Positions 1 through 6,007 of a DNA stretch of 21,419 nt are shown in pieces. The position numbers and the translations under genes are program-made. The first letter of the stretch is position 1, and every line of letters starts with the position of its first letter. Below the pieces are notes generated by a model. It worked only from the letters and a program-made list of their open reading frames with translations. It was not told the origin of the DNA and made no database searches. The DNA is from Aalborgiella sp043740415. GTDB taxonomy: Bacteria > Pseudomonadota > Gammaproteobacteria > Burkholderiales > Burkholderiaceae_C. The DNA lies in the NCBI GenBank assembly GCA_043740415.1, contig JAYUCJ010000209.1, positions 1 through 21,419 on the forward strand, given 5' to 3'.

Positions 1-188
1 GTGAGGGCGCGGGAGCGGGCTATGACGAAGTCGTCACCCTTTTCGCCATAGGGTGCGTTGCCGCTGTCGGCGATGTAGACGAAGGACTCGTGCGGCAGCT
101 CGGTGCGCAGAGCTTTGAGGATGCTCAGCCCGCCGATGCCGCTGTCGAAAACGCCGATAGGGGCGTTCTTCAAGTCGTTTTCCGCCAC
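1..188 (-). CDS. murI: Glutamate racemase, N-terminal part (cut by window edge)
   Basis: The enzyme interconverts L- and D-glutamate in the cytoplasm to supply D-Glu for peptidoglycan. Only about the first 62 residues are visible. They contain the family's N-terminal motif PIGVFDSGIGGLSIL, with the Asp-Ser of the first catalytic loop, and then the YIADSGNAPYGEK segment that corresponds to the usual 'D..(x)PYG' motif. The catalytic cysteines lie outside the window. I chose the GTG at 188-186, which begins 3 nt after the fumarase stop codon. A TTG six codons further in has a better-placed purine-rich GGCGGA upstream and is an alternative start. The tight spacing implies co-transcription and coupling with the fumarase gene. 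Family identity is clear; the start is uncertain. Confidence 0.9.
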   Translation of the reverse strand, partial: MAENDLKNAPIGVFDSGIGGLSILKALRTELPHESFVYIADSGNAPYGEKGDDFVIARSRAL

Positions 189-191
189 TTT

Positions 192-1745
192 TTAGCTGGC
201 GCTGACCGAAATACCTTTGAATTCACCTGTCGCAATCCGCTTTTCCCACTCAGCTGGTCCGGTGATATGGGCGCTGGTGCCGCCGGAATCTACGGCGACG
301 GTGACGGGCATGTCGACAACGTCAAATTCGTAAATCGCTTCCATGCCCAAATCGGCAAACCCGACCACTTTGGCGGTTTTGATGGCTTTGCTGACCAAAT
401 AGGCGGCGCCGCCTACGGCCATGAGGGAGGCGCTTTTGTGCTTTTTGATGGCTTCGATGGCGACGGGGCCGCGCTCGCCTTTGCCAATCATGCTGATCAA
501 ACCGGTTTGGCTGAGCATCATGTCCACAAATTTGTCCATGCGGGTGGCGGTGGTGGGGCCAGCGGGGCCGACGGCTTCGTCGCGCACCGGGTCGACCGGG
601 CCGACGTAGTAGATCACGCGGTTGGTGAAATCGACGGGCAGCTTTTCACCTTTGGCCAGCATGTCTTGGATGCGCTGGTGCGCAGCATCACGGCCGGTCA
701 GCATTTTGCCATTCAAGAGCAGGGTTTGGCCAGGTTTCCAGCTGGCTACTTCGGCGGCGGTCAGGGTGTTGAGGTCAACTTTTTGGCTTTTCACATAATC
801 TGGCGTCCAATGCACATCAGGCCACATATCCAAACTTGGCGGTGTTAACAAGGCTGGGCCGCTGCCGTCCATCACCATGTGGGCATGGCGGGTGGCGGCG
901 CAGTTGGGGATCATCGCCACGGGTTTGCCCGCTGCGTGCGTCGGGTACATGTTGATTTTGACGTCCAACACGGTGGTCAAACCGCCCAAACCCTGCGCGC
1001 CAATGCCCAAAGCGTTGACCTTTTCAAAGATTTCTAAACGCAGGTTTTCCACCTTGCTCAAAGCCTCGCCACGGGACGACTTGGCCTGCAGCTCGTACAT
1101 GTCGATGTCTTCCATCAGCGACTGTTTGGCGAGTAATACCGCTTTTTCAGCCGTGCCACCAATGCCGATGCCCAGCATGCCCGGCGGGCACCAGCCTGCG
1201 CCCATGGTGGGTACGGTTTTCAGCACCCAATCGACGATGGAATCGCTGGGGTTCAGCATCACCAGCTTGGATTTGTTCTCAGAGCCGCCGCCTTTGGCCG
1301 CCACGGTGATATCCAACTTGCCACCCGCGACGATTTCGATGTTGATGACGGCGGGGGTGTTGTCTTTGGTGTTTTTGCGGTCAAACTGCGGGTCGCTCAC
1401 GATGGAGGCGCGCAGGGTGTTGTCGGGGTGGTTGTAACCTTGGCGCACGCCTTCGTTGATGGCGTCGTCGATCGTGCCGGTGAAGCCGTCAAAGCGCACA
1501 TCCATGCCGATTTTCAAGAACACGTTGACAATGCCGGTGTCTTGGCAAATCGGGCGGTGGCCGGTGGCGCTCATGCGGCTGTTGGTCAAAATCTGGGCAA
1601 TCGCGTCTTTGGCGGCCGAGCTTTTTTCGGCCTCATACGCGCGGGCCAGGTGGGCGATGTAATCTGCTGGGTGGTAGTAGCTGATGTACTGCAGGGCGCC
1701 AGCAATGGTTTCGATGAGGTCGGCTTGTTTGATGTGGGTGGTCAT
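192..1745 (-). CDS. fumA: Fumarate hydratase, class I (iron-sulfur)
   Basis: This 517-residue cytoplasmic enzyme hydrates fumarate to L-malate in the TCA cycle. It is the single-chain, oxygen-sensitive [4Fe-4S] class I type, not the FumC class. Three cysteines fit the cluster ligands: C67 in RPICQDTG, C186 in GWCPPGMLGIG and C282 in IPNCAATRH. The N-terminal alpha-type domain is followed by the C-terminal beta-type domain with VGPAGPTTATRMD (about 392-404), GKGERG (about 421-426) and AVGGAAYL. The length matches the family. ATG at 1745-1743 gives the expected N-terminus, but no strong ribosome binding site is visible. murI follows 3 nt after the stop. The symbol fumA is used for the class; an alternative class I paralogue name cannot be excluded. 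Confidence 0.96.
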   Translation of the reverse strand: MTTHIKQADLIETIAGALQYISYYHPADYIAHLARAYEAEKSSAAKDAIAQILTNSRMSATGHRPICQDTGIVNVFLKIGMDVRFDGFTGTIDDAINEGVRQGYNHPDNTLRASIVSDPQFDRKNTKDNTPAVINIEIVAGGKLDITVAAKGGGSENKSKLVMLNPSDSIVDWVLKTVPTMGAGWCPPGMLGIGIGGTAEKAVLLAKQSLMEDIDMYELQAKSSRGEALSKVENLRLEIFEKVNALGIGAQGLGGLTTVLDVKINMYPTHAAGKPVAMIPNCAATRHAHMVMDGSGPALLTPPSLDMWPDVHWTPDYVKSQKVDLNTLTAAEVASWKPGQTLLLNGKMLTGRDAAHQRIQDMLAKGEKLPVDFTNRVIYYVGPVDPVRDEAVGPAGPTTATRMDKFVDMMLSQTGLISMIGKGERGPVAIEAIKKHKSASLMAVGGAAYLVSKAIKTAKVVGFADLGMEAIYEFDVVDMPVTVAVDSGGTSAHITGPAEWEKRIATGEFKGISVSAS

Positions 1746-1760
1746 GGGAGCGTTCTTAGG

Positions 1761-1790
1761 TAGATTTGGGTGGATTTGGGTGGATTTGGG
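1761..1790. repeat. Three tandem 10-bp units upstream of fumarase
   Basis: Three consecutive decamers (TAGATTTGGG, then TGGATTTGGG twice) lie 16 bp before the fumarase start codon, in the short gap between fumA and the toxin gene. On the coding strand they read as C-rich CCCAAATCCA units in the 5' leader. They could be a binding site array or simple slippage. No function is assigned. Confidence 0.6.
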
Positions 1791-1815
1791 GGAATTTTGG
1801 TTGAGTTTTTAAAAT

Positions 1816-2208
1816 TTATTGATTAATTTTTGAAGATTTAGTGATGTACTGAACGTCAGCTAAATCTTTGAAATGTGCATCAGAAGTCAGTAATGTAGCT
1901 TGGCTGACTTGCGCGGTGGCGTAAACAATCGCGTCGGCAAAGGACAAATTATGTTCCATACTCAAATCGCCAGCCGTCAAAGCGATGTTTTGCGTCAGCG
2001 GAACGACTTGCGCTTGCGTGCTGTAGTTGATGACACGCATGGCTTCTTCCATGCTGCGTTCGCGCAAAAGCCACTTGTAAAGCTCCATTTGCACAGCGGT
2101 GGGCACGATCAGGTTATCAACATCGCGCAGGGCAGCTTCAAAATGCTGGGCCAGCGGCGAGTCGGTCAGCCATTCAATCCAGCCGCAGGTATCGACTAAA
2201 ACTTTCAC
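1816..2208 (-). CDS. vapC: PIN-domain toxin, VapC-like ribonuclease
   Basis: This 130-residue protein has the compact PIN-domain layout of VapC toxins, which are Mg2+-dependent endoribonucleases that inhibit translation. The expected acidic residues are all present: D6 in MKVLVDTCGW, E42 in QMELYKW, D92 in SFADAIVYA and D110 in LLTSDAHF. All four suggest an active nuclease. It lies 20 nt downstream of an AbrB-type antitoxin on the same strand, the usual antitoxin-toxin order. Its RNA target cannot be read from sequence. The domain assignment is secure; the specific VapC name is by family resemblance and context. Confidence 0.9.
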   Translation of the reverse strand: MKVLVDTCGWIEWLTDSPLAQHFEAALRDVDNLIVPTAVQMELYKWLLRERSMEEAMRVINYSTQAQVVPLTQNIALTAGDLSMEHNLSFADAIVYATAQVSQATLLTSDAHFKDLADVQYITKSSKINQ

Positions 2209-2228
2209 GAAATAGAGTAAAAAGAAGT

Positions 2229-2462
2229 TTAGCGAGAGACGTGGTTCAAACGGTCGTTGCGATCGCTTCTGTCGCGGTAATTGGCCGTATTAGCACCACG
2301 CGCCAAGCCTTTGAGCGCATCCAGCGTCGGCACAGGTAGTAAATGCACCAAGCCAGATTTTTCGACGAAGCTGATTTTTTGCCCAGCTTCTAAGTGCAAA
2401 CGCTCACGCACATCCTTAGGAATGCCGATTTGAAATTTGGTTGAAAGGGTGGCTGTTGACAT
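2229..2462 (-). CDS. vapB: AbrB/MazE/SpoVT-type antitoxin, VapB-like
   Basis: This 77-residue DNA-binding antitoxin has an N-terminal swapped-hairpin AbrB domain. The pattern TATLSTKFQIGIPKDVRERL followed by GQKISFVEK matches the family's 'ATLTSKGQVTIPKEVR' signature. The C-terminal 25 or so residues are polar and rich in Arg, Asp and Asn (NYRDRSDRNDRLNH), as expected for the disordered toxin-neutralising tail. It precedes the PIN toxin by 20 nt. It is probably autoregulated through the inverted repeat at 2475-2512 just upstream of its start. Confidence 0.88.
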   Translation of the reverse strand: MSTATLSTKFQIGIPKDVRERLHLEAGQKISFVEKSGLVHLLPVPTLDALKGLARGANTANYRDRSDRNDRLNHVSR

Positions 2463-2474
2463 ATTTTTACTTAA

Positions 2475-2512
2475 ATTCTTACTTTAAGATTGGTGCTTAA
2501 AAACGTAAGAAT
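2475..2512. promoter_or_regulatory. Nested inverted repeat upstream of vapBC, probable operator
   Basis: ATTCTTAC (2475-2482) is perfectly mirrored by GTAAGAAT (2505-2512). Inside it TTTAAG (2483-2488) is mirrored by CTTAAA (2496-2501) around a 7-bp centre. The element ends 12 bp upstream of the antitoxin start, where a VapB or VapBC complex would be expected to bind and repress its own promoter. The symmetry is seen directly; the role is inferred from the family. Confidence 0.55.
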
Positions 2513-2532
2513 AACACAAAAGTGGGTTGAGC

Positions 2533-2567
2533 GATATCGCGATATCCATAGCTACCTAGACTATGAT
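2533..2567 (+). promoter_or_regulatory. Candidate nhaA promoter with 14-bp palindrome
   Basis: GATATCGCGATATC at 2533-2546 is a perfect 14-bp palindrome. A -10-like TATGAT lies at 2562-2567, about 35 bp before the nhaA start. The palindrome covers the place where a -35 box would fall, so it may be an operator for a regulator of nhaA or of the divergent vapBC pair. No good -35 hexamer is visible. Confidence 0.35.
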
Positions 2568-2601
2568 TACGTGGAATCGAGTTTAACCGCAGGAGTTTGC
2601 A

Positions 2602-3792
2602 TTGTTAAAGACGATCCACCGCCGCGCCAATGAATTTATCCACTCTCAATCGGGCGGTGGCATTGTGTTGGCCGTGGCGGCGCTGCTAGCGATGATTATC
2701 AGCAACTCGCCTTGGAGCGACGGGTACGAGCAGTTGCTGCAAGTTCGCGGTGAAGTTCGTATTGGGGGCGATTGGCTGGTGCTGTCCAAGCCGCTGTTGG
2801 TGTGGATCAACGACCTGTGGATGGCAGTTTTCTTCTTTTTGGTGGGGCTGGAGATCAAACGAGAGCTGTTGGAGGGCGAGTTGGCCTCGCTCAGCCAAGC
2901 CATGCTGCCAGCGGGTGCGGCTTTGGGCGGCATGCTGGTGCCAGCGCTGATCTACAGCGCGATCAACTGGGGTGATGCAACAGCCTTGCGTGGCTGGGCG
3001 ATTCCGGCGGCGACTGACATTGCCTTTGCACTGGGTATTTTGGCGCTGCTGGGCAAGCGAGTGCCGGTGTCGCTGAAGGTGTTTTTGACGGCGGTCGCGA
3101 TCATGGATGATTTGGGCGCGATTGTGATTATTGCGGTGTTCTACACGGCGCAGGTGTCTGTGCCCATGCTTTTGGCAGCGGGGGCGGGCATTGTGGTGCT
3201 GTTTACTATGAATCGGGTAAGGGTCATGAACTTGGGGCTGTATGTGCTGGTTGGTCTGGTGGTGTGGCTGTTTGTGCTCAAGTCTGGCGTGCATGCCACG
3301 CTGGCAGGGGTGGTGACGGCGCTGGCGATTCCGTTGGTTGATTCCAGCAAGGGTGGACACAGTAAATCACCCCTCAAAACGGCTGAGCACGCGCTGCACC
3401 CCTGGGTGGCGTTTGGGGTGTTGCCGGTGTTTGCTTTTGCCAATGCGGGCGTGTCATTGCAAGGGGTTAGTTTTTCGACTCTTCTGCAAACCGTGCCGCT
3501 GGGCATCACCGCAGGTTTGCTTTTGGGTAAAGCTGTAGGGGTGTTTGTCGCGGCGTACTTGATGATTCGTTTGACACCTGCGCGTTTGCCTGATCAAGCC
3601 AGCTGGATGCAGCTGTTTGGTGTCTGTGTGCTGTGTGGCGTGGGTTTCACGATGAGCCTGTTTATTGGCGGGCTGGCGTTTGCAGGACAGGGCGCAGCGT
3701 TTGACACCCAGTTGAGGCTGGGTGTGCTGATGGGGTCGATATTGTCTGGCGTGCTGGGTACGCTAATTTTGCTGAGAGTATCTCAAAAATAA
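2602..3792 (+). CDS. nhaA: Na+/H+ antiporter NhaA
   Basis: This inner-membrane antiporter exports Na+ (or Li+) in exchange for H+ and contributes to pH and sodium homeostasis. The 396-residue length and roughly 12 hydrophobic segments match NhaA. Diagnostic motifs are VGLEIKRELLEGEL (about 81-94), PAATDIAFALG with D139, and VAIMDDLGAI with the ion-binding pair D169-D170. These correspond to E. coli D133, D163 and D164 at a constant offset of 6. GVGFTMSLFIGGLAF is the conserved late helix. The start is TTG at 2602, supported by AGGAG at 2591-2595 with 6-nt spacing and by the family's N-terminus. It stands alone, convergent with the TSUP gene. Confidence 0.96.
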   Translation: MLKTIHRRANEFIHSQSGGGIVLAVAALLAMIISNSPWSDGYEQLLQVRGEVRIGGDWLVLSKPLLVWINDLWMAVFFFLVGLEIKRELLEGELASLSQAMLPAGAALGGMLVPALIYSAINWGDATALRGWAIPAATDIAFALGILALLGKRVPVSLKVFLTAVAIMDDLGAIVIIAVFYTAQVSVPMLLAAGAGIVVLFTMNRVRVMNLGLYVLVGLVVWLFVLKSGVHATLAGVVTALAIPLVDSSKGGHSKSPLKTAEHALHPWVAFGVLPVFAFANAGVSLQGVSFSTLLQTVPLGITAGLLLGKAVGVFVAAYLMIRLTPARLPDQASWMQLFGVCVLCGVGFTMSLFIGGLAFAGQGAAFDTQLRLGVLMGSILSGVLGTLILLRVSQK

Positions 3793-3818
3793 AAATATAG
3801 CTAAGTAAATATAGCTGA

Positions 3819-3832
3819 GTATCAGCAGATAC
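3819..3832. terminator. Small hairpin between convergent nhaA and TSUP genes
   Basis: GTATC and GATAC pair around a 4-nt loop in the 59-bp gap between the convergent stop codons. There is no clear U-tract on either strand, so a terminator role is only a possibility. The duplicated ATATAGCT just before it is the other visible structure in this gap. Confidence 0.2.
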
Positions 3833-3851
3833 GCTGCAGTCTATGTTGTGC

Positions 3852-4682
3852 TCAATGGAACAAAAAATACGCCGCCAACACATACAACACGCTCGCAAAC
3901 ACCTTTTTCAGCGGAGCAATGTCGATTTTGTGGGCGGTTTTGGCGCCTAGCGGGGCGGTGCACATGCTGGCTAGGGAGACGATGATGACGCCGGGGAGGT
4001 AGAGGTAGCCTAGGTTGCCGCTTAAACCGGTTGAGCCGTTCAGCATGGGCGGTAAGTTCCAGCCTGCCCAGATGTAGCCCAGTGTTCCCGCGAAGGCGAT
4101 GGGGAAGCCCAGGGCGGAGGAGGTGGCTACGGCGTTGTGGATTTTGACGTTGCTCCACGTCATGAAGGGCACAGAGATAAACGCGCCGCCGGCGCCGACG
4201 AGGGATGACAGGCTGCCAATCAAACCACCCACACTGAACATACCCGCAAAGCCTGGCAGTACGCGGTTGGGCTTGGGTTTGCGGTTCAAAAACATCTGCG
4301 TGGCTGAAAAGGCGACGAAGACGGCGAAAAGCACGCTCAAAATCTTGCCCGGCAGCGCCACGGCGAGCTGTGCACCAATCAATGAGCCTAATAAGATACC
4401 CGGTGCAAGCGCAATGGCCACCGGCCACAGCACCGCGCCGCGCTTGTGGTGCGCCCAAACGGATGAAATCGAGGTGAAGCAAATGGTGGCCAACGAGGTG
4501 GCAACGGCCATTTTCACGATGTGCTCGGTGGGGAAGCCCTTGCTGGTCAATATGAAAGTGATGAAAGGCACCATCAACATGCCGCCGCCAATGCCGAGCA
4601 AACCTGCCAAAAAGCCAGTGCACAGGCCAAGTGTGAGCAACTCGACCACGAGCACGGGGTCAAACAAAGTAAAGAATGACAT
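3852..4682 (-). CDS. TSUP family permease (TauE/SafE, formerly DUF81)
   Basis: This 276-residue integral inner-membrane protein belongs to the family annotated as sulfite/organosulfonate exporters. The true substrate is unknown. The glycine-rich first repeat motif LAGLLGIGGGMLMVPF (about 25-40) is echoed in the second half by SLVGAGGAFISVPF (about 159-172). This is the characteristic internal duplication of TSUP proteins, with about eight hydrophobic segments. TAPLGAKTAHKI near the C-terminus is also typical. No strong ribosome binding site precedes the ATG at 4682. It lies downstream of the 6S RNA gene on the same strand, a neighbourhood I associate with betaproteobacterial zapA loci. Confidence 0.9.
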   Translation of the reverse strand: MSFFTLFDPVLVVELLTLGLCTGFLAGLLGIGGGMLMVPFITFILTSKGFPTEHIVKMAVATSLATICFTSISSVWAHHKRGAVLWPVAIALAPGILLGSLIGAQLAVALPGKILSVLFAVFVAFSATQMFLNRKPKPNRVLPGFAGMFSVGGLIGSLSSLVGAGGAFISVPFMTWSNVKIHNAVATSSALGFPIAFAGTLGYIWAGWNLPPMLNGSTGLSGNLGYLYLPGVIIVSLASMCTAPLGAKTAHKIDIAPLKKVFASVLYVLAAYFLFH

Positions 4683-4761
4683 AAAAGCAGTAATGGGGAA
4701 GGGGTGTTTGTAGCTGTAAACGGACGTTTGAGTCAGAGTTTAAGCCAAAACGCAAGCAAAA

Positions 4762-4941
4762 TAAGGTTGTCTGCGAATGCTGCTGAACCGGCATCCTGAA
4801 CCGGGGTTCAGGTGGGCGAGGTCAGCCTCGCTTTGGGTTCATCTAACGCGAGACGATCACGCTAGCAAGACGATGTTCCAAGCCCGAGCTTTAAAAGCAT
4901 TGGTTCTAGGAAATTACAGCACAGCAAGCACCGCAGACAAG
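4762..4941 (-). ncRNA. ssrS: 6S RNA
   Basis: 6S RNA mimics an open promoter and sequesters sigma-70 RNA polymerase. The RNA would run right to left. Its ends pair through TTGTCTGCG (complement of 4932-4940) and CGCAGACAA (complement of 4767-4775), a perfect 9-bp closing stem about 175 nt apart, the normal 6S size. Internal hairpins include GCGAGG/CCTCGC (4816-4831) and CCTGAACC/GGTTCAGG (4795-4812). The latter resembles the 3'-side CCTTGAACC...GGTTCAAGG hairpin of E. coli 6S. It lies directly downstream of zapA, the classic ssrS position, and a good promoter ends a few bases before the predicted start. End positions are approximate. Confidence 0.82.
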
Positions 4942-4944
4942 GTA

Positions 4945-4973
4945 ATTGTAGACCTGCAAACCGTGAATTGAAA
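4945..4973 (-). promoter_or_regulatory. Promoter of 6S RNA
   Basis: On the minus strand a -10 box TACAAT (complement of 4945-4950) is preceded at about 17 bp by a TTTCAA-like -35. Transcription would begin near 4938-4941, right at the closing stem of the 6S RNA. The -35 is a weak match. Confidence 0.5.
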
Positions 4974-5012
4974 GCGCAAAGCGGCTGAAATTTGGTTTTT
5001 TACAAACTTAAT

Positions 5013-5042
5013 CTGCAGGTTACTCAAATAGCAACTTTGCAG
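5013..5042 (-). terminator. Possible terminator after zapA
   Basis: On the minus strand CTGCA and TGCAG enclose an inner stem GTTGC/GTAAC with a 7-nt loop, beginning 12 bp after the zapA stop codon. The following sequence is AU-rich but lacks a clean U-run, so termination would be partial. It separates the zapBA transcript from the 6S promoter. Confidence 0.4.
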
Positions 5043-5054
5043 CTTGCTTTTATG

Positions 5055-5375
5055 TTAAAGCAAACGACCGTCGTCACCCAAAGCTTCGTCCAGCTTGGCA
5101 ATCAAGTCGGTGAGTTGTTGGCTGGGTGCCGCTTCAAGATCGAGTTGGGCCACGTCAACGGGGGTAGTGTTGGTCGATATTTCATTCACCTCAAAGGCCA
5201 AGTTCAGCGCTGCCAGCACGGCAATCCGGTCACGGGCTTTGATTTTGGCGGCATCGCGGATTTTGCACATCGCGGCGTCTACTTTGCCCACCGCTGCCAT
5301 CATTTGCGCTTCGCCACCTTCTGGGCAGCCAAGCAAATAGCTTTGGCTCATGATTTGTACTTCAATTTGCTTCAT
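5055..5375 (-). CDS. zapA: Cell division protein ZapA
   Basis: ZapA binds and bundles FtsZ filaments at the division site. The 106-residue length, the N-terminal beta-strand segment KQIEVQIMSQSYLLGCPEGGE (about 2-22), and the helical AAMCKIRDAAKIKARDRIAVLAALNLAFEV region (about 34-63) are typical of the family. The latter has the RDRIAVLAALNLAFE core that forms the dimer coiled coil. The gene overlaps the upstream ZapB-like gene by 4 nt (ATGA at 5375-5372) and is probably translationally coupled to it. The 6S RNA gene follows downstream. Confidence 0.93.
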   Translation of the reverse strand: MKQIEVQIMSQSYLLGCPEGGEAQMMAAVGKVDAAMCKIRDAAKIKARDRIAVLAALNLAFEVNEISTNTTPVDVAQLDLEAAPSQQLTDLIAKLDEALGDDGRLL

Positions 5376-5611
5376 GCGCTTTCCTTCACGGCATCGCTGC
5401 CCATGGCTTCGGGCAAGCGCTCTAGCAAAGCATCCACCCGCGCACGCGCTGCGCCCAGGCGAGACTTGAGCGAATCGCGCTCATGCGTGAGCATGGCAAG
5501 CTGCTCGGTCAACAAAGCGTTGGTTCGCTGTAATTCAAGATGCCGCACGAGCAAGCGCTCAACACGTTCTGTCACTTGGTCAAGTTGTGTCTGCTGGGTA
5601 TGTTTTTGCAT
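5372..5611 (-). CDS. ZapB-like coiled-coil protein (DUF904/TIGR02449 type)
   Basis: This small protein of 79 residues is almost entirely a predicted coiled coil, with heptad-like spacing in TQLDQVTERVERLLVRHLEL and in TNALLTEQLAMLTHERDSL. This is the pattern of the short proteins encoded directly upstream of zapA in betaproteobacteria and thought to act in division like ZapB. I chose ATG at 5611. An ATG 12 nt upstream at 5623 is equally possible, and neither has a strong ribosome binding site. A longer open frame extends upstream across the riboswitch but is not coding. The gene overlaps zapA by 4 nt. Function is inferred from position and shape rather than specific motifs. Confidence 0.78.
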   Translation of the reverse strand: MQKHTQQTQLDQVTERVERLLVRHLELQRTNALLTEQLAMLTHERDSLKSRLGAARARVDALLERLPEAMGSDAVKESA

Positions 5612-5671
5612 GGCAGGAGACATTGTAGGGGGCATCCCCGCTTTTTGTAGGGAAATTGCAAGCTTGGCGCT

Positions 5672-5677
5672 TAGAAT
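5672..5677 (+). promoter_or_regulatory. Candidate -10 box for the riboswitch-btuB transcript
   Basis: TAGAAT lies 6 nt before the first base of the riboswitch closing stem, so transcription would start almost exactly at the aptamer. No convincing -35 hexamer is seen at 16-18 bp. Confidence 0.4.
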
Positions 5678-5683
5678 AGGGGC

Positions 5684-5915
5684 TGTTGGTGCTCGCAGTG
5701 TGGTTCGCACGCTGCAGTTCAACGGGAAACAGGGGGGTAAAGTGGGATTTACATGCCATTTGCCCAACCTGTGCTGCCCCCGCAACGGTAAGTGAACGAA
5801 TCAAAAGCGTATAAAACCGCTTGATATTCCGCTTCCATCTCGGCCACTGAGCGTTTTGAACACATGCTTGGGAAGGCGATGGAGGTTGTTTCACCAGCCC
5901 GGATACCGGCCAACA
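5684..5915 (+). promoter_or_regulatory. Cobalamin (B12) riboswitch
   Basis: The leader of btuB carries the conserved blocks of the AdoCbl-class aptamer in the right order: GGGAA (5724-5728), CTGCCCCCGCAACGGTAAG (5774-5792), GGCCACTGAGCG (5842-5853) and the B12 box AGCCCGGATACCGGCC (5896-5911). A closing P1 stem can be formed by TGTTGG (5684-5689) and CCAACA (5910-5915). A further inverted repeat, GGCTGCA (5920-5926) with TGCAGCC (5939-5945), lies just downstream and may belong to the expression platform. No U-run follows it, so translational control of btuB is more likely than termination. Effector and off-when-bound behaviour are known for the class and inferred here. Confidence 0.95.
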
Positions 5916-6007
5916 AGGTGGCTGCACGCTTAAAAACTTGCAGCCGTTATGCCCATGTGCTGTCGGGGACGACGGTAAAGGGTTTTAATCTTGGTATCTT
6001 TATTCAA

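Noticed and set aside
3841..4623. Second long minus-strand frame overlapping the TSUP gene
   Set aside because: It is a frame-shifted shadow, rich in His and Arg, with no membrane segments, while the chosen frame has both glycine-rich TSUP motifs.
4777..4971. Plus-strand open frame of 64 codons between the TSUP gene and zapA
   Set aside because: It lies opposite the 6S RNA and its promoter, has no ribosome binding site or family resemblance, and its apparent sequence is explained by the RNA hairpins.
5624..5785. Upstream extension of the ZapB-like frame on the minus strand
   Set aside because: It runs antisense through the riboswitch and its sequence is not coiled-coil like the rest of the protein.
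5864..6007. N-terminal extension of btuB by 48 codons
   Set aside because: It overlaps the B12 box and riboswitch, while the ATG at 6008 begins a textbook signal peptide.
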